Below, piece after piece: positions 24,001 through 37,229 of a DNA stretch of 64,000 nt. The notes under the pieces were generated by a model. It had not been told where the DNA came from, searched no databases, and saw nothing but the letters and a program-made list of their open reading frames with translations. This DNA is from Oenanthe sinensis (lineage: Eukaryota; Streptophyta; Magnoliopsida; Apiales; Apiaceae): positions 65,349,501 through 65,413,500 of the forward strand of contig CM053810.1 in NCBI GenBank assembly GCA_028671895.1. Direction: 5' to 3'. The translations under genes and the position numbers were made by a program. Every line of letters starts with the position of its first letter. Position 1 is the stretch's first letter.

Positions 24001-27000
24001 CTGTTTATTTGAAGTTGCTGATAATTTGACCTGAATTGACAATATGACCTTAGGGGTTCAAATTGACAACCGTCATCATGTTCGTGATGAAACCTGATTT
24101 TTGAATGTGAAATTGCCCTTTTCTGTTATCTTATTTACTTAACTTTTGGAATCTCCATTCTCTTCCCATTTACACAAGTAGGATATGCTTGTTTGCAAGG
24201 ATTATAATTCTTGGACTATTGTAAATTTGCACTTGTGTCATACTTAATTTTTTAAAATAATTTTATGGACTACTTTTTATCACTTTCTAGTACATATTGA
24301 GGGAGATTAATCCCACCCGCTTCCTAGGTTTTACAGATCTCATGGAAATGAATTAAAAATTGCCTATAAATTTAGAGCGAGTGAGCTATTGGTCTGGGGT
24401 TTATTAATCCCAAGGGACAAACATACCATTGGTGCATATGAATGCGTGGTATATATTTTTTTAGAAAGCATTCTTGTAATTATGAAGTACTGTATAATGT
24501 ATCAGATAGTGGTTGCTTGTCCTGAACTGCACATCAATGAGAAAATTCCTAATGGTGCAGGAGAAAATTGCCATACTTAGAGAGCATGAATTTTTGCAGA
24601 AAGAAAACGATAGACTGAAAACTGAAAAGCAGGCCTCGATGAAAAACAAAGATTTGGCGGATGGGCAAGTTATGGCGTTAACCAAATCATTGGAAACTCT
24701 GCAGAATAATATTAAGGAAAAGGAAATTTTGGTAATATTAATAATTTCACCATTTATCTATTAACAAGCATTGTTTTTTGGATTCAGGCACGCAACTGTA
24801 GAATTGCTCATGTTTCAGGTGAAAGATTTAAAGCAATCCTTGGATCACCAAAGAAAAGAGCTTAATGATTACAGAGCTGAAACTACTTCACTTAAAATGC
24901 ACATTGAAAGAACTCGATCAGGACAACTTTTGGTCCAAAGTAATGTGGATCAAGTTGAATCACTGCCGTTAGAAAGCTACAAGGAACAGATAGAGGCATT
25001 GCAAATGGAATTAGAACAGTTAAAAGCTGCAACATCCGTTTCTGTAAAACCTCTTGGCCATAAAGATGAGATGACAGAAGCAAATGTTGATGTTAAATTG
25101 CGTGAAAGAGATTCCACAAAATCTTCAGTTCAGTTTTTAGCCGGAGCCTTACAAAGTGAAGATAATCAATCTGTGTCACTTGGTTTAAGTCGTGGAATCT
25201 CCATTAAACTCGAAAAAGTTTTAGAAGAGCCTGCAAGCAGTTCTTCATATGAAAGTTCACTCATCAAAGAAGCTAAAAATGCCCCCAAACACAATGCCGG
25301 ATCACCCTGTGATGAAAATGGGTTGCTTTTGAAAACAGACAGTCTGGGTGAAGCTAATATTGAGAAGATGGTTTGTTTTTTCCACTCATTTGGTAACTGT
25401 TTCCTTCCATGTTTAAGTAGTGATATATTTATGACAGCACTCTGTTTCCTTGAAACCAGGGTCTTTTAACCATTCAAATACTGTCTGATGCGTTACCTAA
25501 GATAGTTCCGTACGTTCTTATCAACCATCGCGAGGTGTGTTTACTGAGTATCATAATATTTGCTCCATATGACTTGTGATAATGTAGTTATTTATTTGAA
25601 ATCCTGTATTTGTTTACCTGTAGGAGCTTCTTCCCCTGATAATGTGTGCAATTGAGCGCCATCCAGATAGCAGTACACGGGATTCCTTGACACATACACT
25701 GTTTAACTTAATTAAACGTCCAGATGAAAAACAGAGACGAATCATTATGGATGTTAAGTTTCTGATTAATACCTAGAATACATGGTGTTATTATTTTTTT
25801 TGGGTAAATCAGGTTGCTGAGATTTATGTTGTGTCCAGGCCTGTGTTACTCTTGCTAAGGATGTGGGAGAGATGAGAACAGAAACAGAACTGCTTCCCCA
25901 GTGTTGGGAACAAGTGAGATCATCTTGATCAAGTAGAACTCTCATTTATATCTGACTTAAAATTGTATGTAATATTGGTTGATTCCTGTTATGCAGATTA
26001 ATCACAAGTACGAGGAACGCAGGCTGCTTGTTGCTCAATCATGCGGAGAGCTTGCAGGATTTGTGCGGCCGGAGATTCGTGATTCACTCATCTTGTCTAT
26101 TCTGCAGCAGCTGATAGAGGATTCTGCTACTGTCGTACGTGAAGCTGCTGCTCGCAATCTGACTCTGTTGCTTCCACTCTTTCCAACTACAGACAAATAT
26201 TACAAGGTCAGCTTCACTAATTATGCTTCGAGGCAATCATGGAGAAGATTATCTGACTAGACAGAATTGCCTACAAATGTAAGCTACATGGTCTAGGCAA
26301 TGGATAGTATTCCATCGTCATAATCTGTTTGCTTTAAGGAAGAAAAAGATAACACATGTGTTTTAGAGTTTTCTCCAGTTTTTCTTCTTTTGCTTGTCAT
26401 AGGTGGAGGAGATGATGTTTCAGTTAGTTTGTGATCCATCTGGAGTTGTCGTAGAAACGACAATCAAAGAATTAGTGCCTGCTCTATTAAGCTGGGCTAA
26501 CAGACTGGATAATATGTTACGAGTATTAATGTCTAACATCTTGAGCTCCGCGCAGGTAAACATATATTTTGAAACACATGATTTCATTTCATACCAAAGC
26601 TTGTCCCATTACAATGTTTCTGACACAATTTATTTTTAGCGATGTCCACCTGTTTCAGGGGTTGAAGGTTCTCTTGAATCATATCTCCGTGTTTTGGGTG
26701 AAAGAGAGCGTTGGACTGTTGATGTTTTGTTGCGATTGCTGGCAGAAGTGCTTCCATTTTTGCACCAAAAAGCGATTGAAACTTGCCCATTTCCTTCTGC
26801 CTCAGATGTTGCAGGAACACTGTTTTCCACTTCCTTGCTTGAATTGTATGCAGGGTATGGCCTATTTTGAATCTTCCTAAGTGGATGTTAATTTCTTATT
26901 TAGACCCCTGCAATTGTGTGTCAATGTCTCATGAAAGATGTGATGATTAGGGGACATGTGGAATGGCCTACTTTTGAGTTGCTACATTGTGATTGCTTCC

Positions 27001-29174
27001 CGACTTTGATACAATTAGCTTCATTATTACCTCAGAAAGAGGATAACTTGCGAAGTCGAATCACAAAGGTATGCTCTCCTGTTTGTAATGTTGCTGTTCT
27101 GCAACTTTGTTTCTTATGTAGTGATGGTCTTGGATTTTATGCAGTTATTGCTGACCGTATCTAAGCTTTTTGGGGATGATTATATAACAAATATTATGCT
27201 ACCAGTATTTCTGATAGCAGTTGGTGATAAATCTGATTTCACGTTTATCCCTAACAGAATTCAATCAAGAATCAAAGGTTTTAAGTCGTCAGATTTCTGA
27301 TTTGGTAATTTCTTGTCACATCATGTTACTAACTATCTTGAATCTCCACGCACTGCAGGTTTAAGACCTAAAAGTTCTGTAGCTGAGAGACTGGCTACCA
27401 TGTGTGTCCTACCTCTGCTTCTGGCTGGTGTATTAGGAAGTCCAAGTAAGCATGAAAATTTAACAGAGTACTTGAGGAATTTGTTAGTTCAAAATGCTGT
27501 GCAGGAAAACCAGTCAGTGAGGAGGAATGCAGAGATTGTTAATTCTGTCCGCTTCCTTTGGTATGTACCTTATTGTTGAGATGAATATATGTTTAGAGTT
27601 TGCAGGTGGCTACTGAAACATATAAATACTAACTTTCCATTTTGAATGTGCAGCACTTTTGAAGAACATCATAACATGGTTTTTAATATCTTATGGGAAA
27701 TGGTTGTGAGCTCCAACATAAATATGAAAATTAGTGCTGCTAATCTTTTGAAAGCCATAGTAAGACTGTCTCTGAATTAGAGTATTCATATACCGTTTAA
27801 TATACTCATATACATTTCTAACTCTTGTTTGTTTTGTGTCGGCAGGTTCCGTATATTGATGTGAAGGTGGCATCAACACATGTGCTGCCTGCTCTTGTAA
27901 CTCTTGGTTCTGACCAAAACTTAAATGTCAAGTATGCAAGCATTGAAGCATTTGGGGCTGTAGCACAGCAGTTCAAAAATGACATGGTACTCCCTGCTCA
28001 TGACAAATTTAAAATTAATTTTTTGGGGGGTTAGAAGCTTTAGTGTAATATCCATGGCATTCTTTTTCTGTAGATTATTGACAAAATACGCGTTCAAATG
28101 GATGCTTTCCTTGAAGATGGATCACATGAAACTGCAATCGCTGTCGTGCGTGCATTGGTGGTTGCTGTACCACATTCAACTGATAGATTTAGAGATTATA
28201 TCCTTAATATTTCTCGTGTACATTATTGGTGTTTGGCATAACTCTACATATTGTTGGTTCTAAACAATTTTTTATCCCAAATTACAACAAGTGTTTCTTA
28301 ACTAAATATACATCTTTTGTCCAAGATTTGCGTACTTTCAGCTGCACAACTTCCTTCAAGTGATGTGATACGTAGACGTGACAGAGCCAATGCATTTTGT
28401 GAATGTATCCGTGCTATAGACGCTACAGGTATGTTTTGCATGTTTGAACTTATGTTTTTCAGTTATAAATGTTTAGTAGTCCCAATGTTTTGGGATCATT
28501 CCATTTCTTCATAAATGAATTCTTACACTTAAACCATGGTATTTATCTGTGTAATAATACTATAATAAGCATTGTATTAAGGCACACCTAAAAATATGGA
28601 GACCCCTTATTCTTTTACCCATACATGGGTAGAGTATTGGTAAATCTTCAACCATCGTGTAAACTTCTTGCGTTAGTAAGATGATTGATTAATCTTCATC
28701 ACAGAATGCCAGTCTGCCTCAGTCATCTGCATTGATATGTGTTTCTTGTATAGTGCATATTTCATGTTGGCAAGTGTCTGTCTCTGCTATGGTGCAGATC
28801 TTCCTGCCACAAGTGTACGGGATTATTTGCTACCATCCATACAAAATCTGTTAAAGGACTCAGATGCTCTAGATCCAGCACATAAAGAGGCGCTTGAAAT
28901 AATTGTGAAGGAAAGATCTGGGGGATCATTAGATACATTTAGTAAGGTAATGGGTGCACATCTTGGGATTGCATCTTCTGTGAGCAGCTTATTTGGTGAA
29001 GGGCGCTTGTTGGGGAAAAAGGAAAGTGGTGATTTATCGGCAATAGCGGATGAGGTTTCTAAGCCTATTCCAGTAGCTCCAGATCCAGCCCAAACCCCGG
29101 CCGAGGACACAAGATTTAGAAGAATAATGAGGGGTGGTTTTACTGACATTCTAAGGGGCAAAACTGAGCAATGA
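20774..29174 (+). CDS. RELCH-like protein (LisH domain and HEAT repeats)
   Basis: Homologue of RELCH/KIAA1468, in animals a Rab11-linked protein that promotes cholesterol transfer from recycling endosomes to the trans-Golgi. The plant role is unproven. Twenty exons: 20774-20972, 22098-22250, 22929-23107, 23533-23640, 24561-24731, 24819-25370, 25460-25534, 25624-25752, 25839-25913, 25997-26206, 26403-26555, 26640-26854, 26951-27068, 27145-27277, 27359-27560, 27654-27759, 27846-27986, 28074-28217, 28326-28428, 28798-29174. All junctions are in phase, giving 1180 aa. LisH motif at residues about 7-35 (VVNFLLEENYLLSAFELLHE), a second LisH-like helix pair near residue 135 (AVKEYLLLAGYRLTAMTFYE), then coiled coil, then HEAT repeats from GLLTIQILSDALPKIVPYVL onward. 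An in-frame ATG 39 bp upstream (20735) would add 13 residues; I prefer 20774 because MDVEKASLCN fits the family start. The exon 18 donor (28217) is the least certain junction. Confidence 0.9.
20974..21050 (+). repeat. (CT)n microsatellite in RELCH-like intron 1
   Basis: About 75 bp of CT units with CCCTCT interruptions, starting directly after the exon 1 donor. Confidence 0.9.
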
Positions 29175-30021
29175 GGATGTTTCCGAATGCTTAGGTGTTT
29201 GATTGATTTCTTCATTGTTTTATCTTTATACTTTCTCCTTAATAGGCAAGTAGGATCCAAACTTTTTCCTTTTTTTCCCAGGTACAGGTCACAATTGTTT
29301 AATGCTTAGATATAAATATATAAAATGGACAATAATGAAATGAGTATATATTTACCTGTCTACCGTCAATTATTTTATATACAGGCAAAATTTGATGTGC
29401 AAACTTTTTTGCTCCAAGGCAATTTAGATTAGTAAAAACTTTTGTAGTTTTGTGCCAGGTATTTGTGTTTTATCAGGCGATGTATCTGCAAATATAGTTT
29501 CATTTCAGTAACCCGCTTTAAATTAGTAATCACTAATTTCTTCCGATAAACTTTCAATTTGTACGGTTGTAAATGTAAACACAATGTCAACACTGTAAGC
29601 AAGGAGTGGCAATGTAAAAACCTCAGCGATGGCTGGTTTGGAATATTCTTTCCGTATACTTAAGCTCAAATTGAGATTGTTTTTTAAAATTGTGAGAAAA
29701 AATGTTATTTAAAATAATTGTTTGATAATATTTTTAATATTTATATATTTTGAGATACATATGAAAATTAATATTTTTGTTGAAAATTAATAATAAAATC
29801 TCAATAAAAATTGAAAACTCTGTATTTCAAAAGTACATGCAAACTTTATTTTTATTAAATAAATTTTATTAACTTCTTCTAACCGGAAAATACAATTATA
29901 ATCTGAAGATCTTATTCTCTTTCCATAATTGGCTTTTTATTAAGACAAGCTATAAAAATTCATTTCCTTTTTAGGTTCGTAAATCGTAATATAGAAACTT
30001 ATCCTAATTTTTTTAGACATG
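29175..30021. other. 3' flank of the RELCH-like gene
   Basis: 3'UTR and AT-rich intergenic DNA. Nothing else recognised. Confidence 0.4.
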
Positions 30022-30411
30022 TGTCGGGTCAGGGAAGGACCGAGTGTATTAGCAGTAGGGGAGAGGCCCCCTGTAAAATTTTGAGATTATTAAGTCTAAT
30101 TCACATTATTATATCAATGCCCCCACTATAAATAATACAATGCCCCTACTGAAATTTAATTTAAACAAAAACTTATTTAGTAAAATACCTTAAAGTTAAA
30201 ATTTAAATAAAATATAATTATATTTTTTAAAAGTAGGGAGTTCTATATTATAGATATATATTATTTAAATATTTAAATATAATATTTATAATTAAAAAAT
30301 AATTTTATCCGTTATAAAAATATTAAAAATTAAAACTCATCATTTTTCATCAAATCACGATGTGACAGTGTCCCACTAAAATTTTAGTCTAAGTCCGCCA
30401 CCATGTCGGGT
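30022..30411. mobile_element. hAT-type non-autonomous element
   Basis: A 374-bp insert (30030-30403) between perfect 8-bp duplications, tgtcgggt, at 30022-30029 and 30404-30411. The left end cagggaaggac pairs imperfectly (seven of eleven) with the inverse of the right end (tggtggcggac). The inner agtaggggagaggcccccTg-like segment resembles the ggggg / gccccc block of the element at 18259-18489, suggesting related families. There is no transposase. Confidence 0.72.
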
Positions 30412-31280
30412 GATGGCCGTAAACATGGCCATTATTTAAACCGGTTTGGGTTTCCGATTCGTTTTCTATGTGACTGTTTATACGAAAAAATTGAAGTTAA
30501 TGGAACACAGTCCTTCCTGTACGTGATTCATATTGGAACACGTAATTGAGTCCTGGTGGCTGGTGTTCACGGGTAATATTAAACCCTAAGCCCTAGTTAA
30601 CACAGGGTTGCTGATTGATTTGTGGAAAACTGCATGCTGATTAATAGTTGGCTGTAGATACTTCACCCATAATTCATATGTTAATGCATCGGACAAGCCA
30701 GTCTTGTTTGGTGGGTTCTACTATATTCAATTTAATGTGTGTATATATATTAATTACTTATCATACATGATACATTTATATCGTCATATGGCATATCCAG
30801 ATCTTTCATTAGTATTTTTCTCGAATAACAGACAGCATATTCTTTAAATTTCTCGTTATCCTCCGCTACCAGATGACTCATTAGTCAAATTTGTGATAAT
30901 ACATGCATGTTTTACGATCACTTATATTAATTAATTTATTATCCTACTAATAGTATAGTAGTATATCTAAATTTGCGTCGTTGCGTGCGTCCATGCATGG
31001 ACGCCTACATTTCGATTAATATTACAGTATTAATTAATGCATTCAACAACTAACTTAAAATTCTTAGGGGAGGAACCATTCATTTTTTCCACATATATTT
31101 CAAGATAAGATCAGTGGACCTCGATCATGCTTTTCAAAACTACTTACTCTTCCATATAATCTGATTAGATATTAATTTTTTTACAAAATCTTAATCATTA
31201 TGACATTAAAGAAAAGCAAATTGATACTGATAATTTCATTAATTATTATTACTCCCAAGTCACACATGTGACAGCTCATA
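30412..31280. other. distal upstream region of the glutamine amidotransferase gene
   Basis: Intergenic, AT-rich. No gene or repeat structure recognised beyond short palindromic pieces such as gcgtccatgcatggacgc at about 30986. Confidence 0.4.
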
Positions 31281-31453
31281 TACGCGGCCCCTGTATGTCG
31301 CCTATATAGAACCGGAACACTCTACAACTATATACACACAACCCCAACTACATGCTATATTACACACACATATATACTCACATTGTCGCATATTACATAT
31401 ATTATACTACTCGCTCCTCATAAATCAAGAAAACTAAAAGGCTAGAACGTACC
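31281..31453 (+). promoter_or_regulatory. candidate promoter and leader of the glutamine amidotransferase gene
   Basis: A TATA-like box, cctatatagaac, sits at 31301-31312, about 145 bp before the ATG, and is followed by an AC-rich leader with several cacaca runs. Assigned by position and sequence only. Confidence 0.45.
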
Positions 31454-33303
31454 ATGTCAAACGATGATCTCTCTGTCATTTTACCTCGTGTATTAATTGT
31501 CTCTCGACGAAGCCTTCGCAAGAACAAATTTGTGGACTTCGTAGGTACGCCTTTTTCTTGTTCTTTTTTTTATAAATATATGTTGTATCATATGTTTTTT
31601 TTTATGTATTTGATCAATAACCGACCTTAAAAATCATCCAATATGTACATCAATGTATTTATTATGTGCTATTATGATGTTTCTGATTATATAACAATAT
31701 TAAAAATCATGCAAGATTTTGAGATGGGTTGTTATTAACTTGGTAATGTTGGATGTTTGAAAAAATTATTAGGTGAATATCATCTTGATCTTATAGTTGG
31801 ATATGGAGCTGTACCTGTAATTGTGCCCCGGGTAACTGGGGTCCACATGTTATTGGACAGCTTTGAGCCGATTCACGGGGTTCTTCTTTGTGAAGGAGAG
31901 GACATTGATCCTTCTCATTACCAGGCCGAAACTTGTGGTTTGTCGTTGGAAGAATTAGAAGAGATTAGGAAGGTGCATGCTAGTGATACAGCTATTGATA
32001 AAGAAAAAGATACAATTGAGTTAAGCCTGGCCAAGCTTTGTCTCGAAAGAAACATCCCTTATTTGGGAATTTGTAGGGGTTCACAAGTCTTGAATGTTGC
32101 ATGTGGGGGTACTCTTTATCAAGACATTGGTAAAGAATTGACAAGGAATCGTTCTGAAGATCAAAAAGTAGTGCATATGGATTATGATAATTATGATGGG
32201 CATAGGCATGCGGTTAAGGTGGTCAAGAACACTCCGTTGAGTGATTGGTTTAAGGATTCTTTGGATGATGGAGAAATGGAGATTCGGGTCAATAGTTATC
32301 ACCACCAAGGAGTTAAAAAGTTGGCTCAGCGTTTCATGCCCATGGCATTTGCACCTGATGGGCTGGTTGAAGGGTTTTATGATCCTGATGCATATAATCC
32401 AGATGAGGGTAAGTTTATAATGGGGTTGCAGTTTCACCCGGAGCGAATGAGGAAGCCTGATTCAGATGAATTTGATTATCCAGGATGCCCTGCTGCTTAC
32501 AAGGTATCAATTTTTACTCCGTTTTCTTTAATTTCATGAGGACTCCGAGTTTCTTCATTCTGGAGATGACTAATTAAACGAGTTTAATTTATGTAAGTCT
32601 TGCTATTCCAGAACCCCCAAGTGACGAGTGGAACAGAAACAGTTACTTCCCTGATGGCATAAGCTATGTAACTTATAAGAAAGTGAAAATATATTTGCCT
32701 GTTCTAATTATGTGCCATATATCAACTTTGCAGGAGTTTGTTAAAGCAGTGGTAGCTTATCAGAAGAGGCTTAATAGCACAACAAGTGTGCCAAGATCCC
32801 TTAAACTTGATCAAGAAATGGAAAAGAAGAGGAAAGTTATAGTCAGGAGTTTTTCCCTGGCACGAGATTTATACGCTGCTGGAAATGAGAGGAGTTTATT
32901 TAAAGACTCTGAACTTGAACCCGGAGCTGATTTTCTGGAGGTATAAACCTATCATCATAGACAGATAGATAACTGAGTGTTATCTATTAATAAGACTTTC
33001 ATCTCAAAACTTAAGGATATTAGGACTTACTGGTTTGTTTTTTACTTGCAGTCAAACACGGCTTTGAGTTTGCAACAAGAGACTAGGTTAAAGCAGATGG
33101 GTGCAACTGTGAGAAACGCATCTTCCTACTCCCAGAGACTAAAGTTAAATGCGGAGAGGGAAAGCTTAGCAAAAAATGTGATAGAGAAAATGTCAATTGA
33201 ACAGTTATCAGATCTCATGTCATTCTATCACATGATGGGACAGTTATGTTCTGATGTTCTGGAAAGAAAACTTCATGGTGTGGTCAATGACCTAGGTTCT
33301 TGA
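31454..33303 (+). CDS. class I glutamine amidotransferase, GAT1_2.1-like
   Basis: Putative glutamine-hydrolysing enzyme of the class I (C26-like) amidotransferase fold, most like Arabidopsis GAT1_2.1, a nitrogen-responsive gene linked to shoot branching and root growth. Exons 31454-31544, 31773-32503, 32734-32940 and 33052-33303 join in phase to 426 aa. The nucleophile elbow IPYLGICRGSQVLNVACGG carries the catalytic Cys near residue 125. The His/Glu partners lie in GLQFHPERM near residue 248. The substrate-loop motif GVLLCEGEDIDPSHY is at residues about 61-75. Exons 3-4 encode a C-terminal extension of about 150 residues that is helical and charged (QRLKLNAERESLAKNVIEK) and is not part of the catalytic domain; it belongs to this plant subfamily. 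I see no clear targeting peptide. The triad and frame are complete, so the gene looks functional. Confidence 0.9.
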
Positions 33304-34418
33304 TTCAGATTATGCTCTAGGTTAAGTGCTTTGTTTTCATTTGCTGCGATGTCCTTAATAATTAAGGATCACTGTGAATGATGTATTGTTTATTTCATAA
33401 TTGGGATCCTTTCTTTCTTTTTTTGTTATGTATTTTTTGCTTGATTGTTCATGATGATTCTGCTACATTATCCAGCATACTGTGTCAACACCTGGACCTT
33501 ACAATTTCTCTGGAAATATTTAAAATATCTGAACAAAACATGAGATCGACTTTCCTGTACTTGTTGAAAGCCCGTGATCTTCTACAACTCAAAACACATG
33601 AAGATGAGCTTTGTTTTGCACCTTGAGCCAACATGAATGTTAATATGGTGGTCACTTTCCCGTTCCGTTCTGATTTTGAATCGCGTTGGAAATATTAGGA
33701 GTTGTTTGCTCCTTGATCTAAAATGAATGTTGATATGGTGGTCACTCATCAGTTCCTTTCTGATTTTGTATGGTGTTGGAAATAATAGGATTAAACACAT
33801 TGGGAGCATACTTTTACTATAATCCTCAGAATATACTGAGATTAAGTCAAGAAATTGGTTGAAGATGAGATTAAATCTAGATGAGCACGGTAATGGTTGC
33901 ACAAGTGCAACTGGAAACTTTTTGCTAAGCCATTGCCATAAAATTAGAGCCAGGTCATTGATGTTGTGTCAATAGGGTGATTATCTGGATCTCACTAGGG
34001 CCTAAACTTGTTTTCTGTGGTAAAACTGCAGATGAACTACATTTGAATTCATGTCCAAGGAGTGGTTGGTTGGTATATAATTAGGTAGTATGAGCTAAAC
34101 AAAACAGATGAAATAATTTAACCGTCTTCCTCGCCACTCTACTATATTCTACTGGTGGTAGGTTTATTTGTTTGACATAACAGGTCTGATATGAACAATA
34201 AATGTGAGATAACTAATTATGTCAACTTAAAATAATCATAAATATGGAAAGTCAAGGTAAAGATTTATATCCAGTGTTTCCTTGTATCATTTTCTTTGAA
34301 TATTGTGGCAACTGCCATTTTTCCTCTAGTATCTTTTATATTTTATCTCCAACTCTTCATACTTCTAACCAATAATATTCTGTCAGCCACTTCCTCTAGT
34401 TTCACCAGATTCTTTTAC
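33304..34418. other. intergenic; contains a short tandem duplication
   Basis: 3' flank of the amidotransferase gene. A segment of about 78 bp at 33623-33700 (with atatggtggtcac and ctgattttg) is repeated at 33713-33790. No gene is supported. The final 300 bp should hold any promoter for the first receptor ectodomain exon. Confidence 0.5.
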
Positions 34419-35178
34419 ATGGATTTTCAGTTCCTTTGGGGGGTTCCTTTGTATTCCGTCCTTTTGTTCATAAAAACACTGGTTTTGATGCAAGTTCTGC
34501 AATGTTCTAGTCACCCAGATGATTGGTACAAAAGTTGTGGTGCTACATTCAACTGCGGTGCCATCACTGGAGTTGGATATCCTTTTTGTGGCAATGGAGA
34601 TCCTGAGTATTGTGGATATCCCAATTTTTTGCTTAAATGTAAACAAGAGAACATGACTACTATTCAATTAATGAACGTGACATATCGTGTATTAAAAGTT
34701 GATGAAACTACTCAGATTATGAAGATTGCTAGAGAGGATGTGATGGATGCAACTTGTCCACGGGAGCTAGTAAACACGATCTTTAATTACGCAATCTATG
34801 ATTATACTTCTGCTTATATTACATTTCTCTATGGTTGTCCAGTTCCAGTCAAATTGCAAAGTCCAAGCTTTTTTTCTTGTGGAATAACGAGTATAATAGT
34901 GTTGATGTAGTTTCTGGAGCTCAAGGCCCCGGAAACTGTAATTTTAGTGTTGTTGTTCCAGTTCTAAAGACAGGTCAGTGCACCACATTTGGATAAACTT
35001 CTCCAAGAAGGGTTTGAAGTTAGATGGAAATTGGACGGGAAAGCATGCAGCGACTGCACCAGAACAGGTGGACACTGTGGATACAGCTTTTCTACTAATC
35101 AAACAACTTGCTTCTGCCCTGGCCAACCGTATCTTTCAGATTCTTGCTCAGCAGCAAATAGAGCTTCGCCTGGTCCAG
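34419..35178 (+). pseudogene. LRK10-like ectodomain exon 1 (cassette A), frame broken
   Basis: Encodes a signal peptide (MDFQFLWGVPLYSVLLF), the N-terminal GUB_WAK galacturonan-binding-type region (CGATFNCG, GVGYPFCGNGDPEYCGYPNF) and the C-terminal WAK-associated cysteine region (CSDCTRTGGHCGYS). A one-base loss near 34881 throws the frame off and an opposite shift near 34985 restores it. Stops at 34908-34910 and about 34965 interrupt the starting frame in between. The whole exon is 760 nt, so its donor (cag|gtaagc at 35178) keeps the same phase (1) as the two other cassettes and could still splice to the shared kinase exons. As it stands it would yield a truncated secreted peptide. A sequencing error in this short interval is possible. 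Confidence 0.75.
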
Positions 35179-37229
35179 GTAAGCAATTACTTTTGTCCCA
35201 TGCTGAAACCATGCATTCTGCTATTAAATTGAGGTTGCATTGTTATCACCAAAAAAAAAAATTAAAAACATTTCTCATAGCAGGTAAGGTGTGGTCACTG
35301 GTCTGCTTCAGATGTTTTTAGTAAAAAAAATAGCTTATGTTCATATTTCATTTTGCCGTAAAGAAAATAATACTTCTTATGTAGTCCCACTCGAAGTCTT
35401 TAACAGACATGTTGACAAGTACAATATGCTAGCTCGAGTAAGAAGATACAATATTGTGGAATTTTCAAATCTAGTGTGTAAGTTTGAGTCCTAGTAGAGT
35501 CAGATAATTTATAGGTACTGCAACTAGGCAACGGTTGTCATATTATGGAATTCAAGAAAGTCTGACATGCAATTTTCAAAGTTTGGCATCCTATATACAT
35601 AAGTATTTTTATGCATTCATCTTATGTCAAGATTGATCCTTCCTTGGTTTTAATGTACTATTTTTGCTGATACTATTCCCAAATATAAATTTAGAGTTGA
35701 AAGCAAAGCTGTTGTAATCCATGCTGTGAATCATAAACTTGTGGTGTAATAGATCTATGACACGGTTTGGTTATTTCATGAATCACATCTATAATGGCGG
35801 GAGATTTTTCTGTCTTAAGCACCATAAATCAGAGTAAAAATCATTATTCTGAAATTCGAAATCACTCCAACTGGTAGATACATGTATAAGCAAAAGCATT
35901 ATATACAACATGCCTCTCAGCCTTGGTCTCCGTCTCTTGGAAATATTGTAGGATAGCATAATTAACACTCTGCTGTCTCTATACACCAAGGATTAGTCAT
36001 CTTTTAACTGTGAATAAAAGCATTTTAATCCGGTAAGGTTTAGTATTTGTTTTGGGAAGAACAACGTGCAGAAAAACTGCAGTCTTCTTGGTTTTGATAT
36101 GAGTTTGTGAAGACGATATCTCTTTCATATTTTAGTCTGTAGAAAATATGGATTTCTTGAATTCAGCATGCTAGTTGATAATTTTTTTACCTGGTAGCGA
36201 CTAGTGAGGACTACTGAATTGAAATTTGTCTAGCACACTTCTTCAATACAACCATCAATTGCACGCTTTTGTTGCTTTCAGTATTGCTACTGGGCCTTGA
36301 ACTTGAGTCTGTTTCATGGTTGCACATATTATAACTGTAAAAGGTTCTAAAGTTGAGAAATCTATTCGGCATAATGTGCTTCTAATTAACAATACAAGAC
36401 CAGAATTTTCTATGCGACAAGAATCGGACCCAGCTCAGCATGAATATTGCTACGACCCTATTATTCTTCTGGTTAGTGAAGGAATACACAGTTGCTTGAG
36501 ATAAATATAACTGCCAGTGTAGCAATAGATGTGCAAGGGCTTGCGTAGGTGGGGTATATTTTGCTCTATTATAAGTACTGATTAATCCACCAAATTTGCT
36601 GTATCTAGAAGCATAGGTGTGTAAACATCCGAAGAGTCAATTCACCTTCTTTCTCTCCATGATTAATAGTACCTGTACGTCGAGCTTACTGCAACAGGAA
36701 TTTTTAAGTTTTGTGATCCGAATCACACCCTTAGATATAAGGTGTCATCTCTCTTATAGTTTCCTGGATGATCTCGTAAAAGTCCATGATTTTATGAGGA
36801 GATGTGTAGACCATTTGTTTGTAGATATACATTTAAAATGTGAAGGACCTGACTTTCTAGAAGTTGTCCATTGAATGGGGATGTTCTTTATATGTTTGAC
36901 TAATGAATAAAAATCCACAACTTTAGCTGGTATAAAAGACTATAGTTTAACGTTTATCTCTATAGTTGATACCGCAACTTTGGACATTGTTATAGAATTA
37001 ACCTGGTATTAGCTTGGTCAAGAAACTAGCAATTCCAACAGAACCTTCCAAGTTAGTAAACATTAATTTATTAAGTGATACGTATGACAAGCCTATAGAG
37101 AGAAAGAAAGCCAAGTAATGTCTAACATCCTCTCCCTGTCTCCCTAAACAATAAAATATATGCCTCTCTATGAATTCGAGCTCCTAGCTCCCAAAAATTT
37201 TCTGGTTTCTATTTCTTTATCCTCTATAA
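35179..37229. other. spacer between receptor ectodomain cassettes A and B
   Basis: About 2 kb without any kinase, transmembrane or ectodomain coding sequence, so cassette A has no downstream exons of its own. No transposon boundaries recognised. The promoter for cassette B is expected near 37100-37229. Confidence 0.5.

Noticed and set aside
28823..29260. 145-aa minus-strand frame
   Set aside because: Antisense to the last RELCH-like exon, whose sense frame is conserved.
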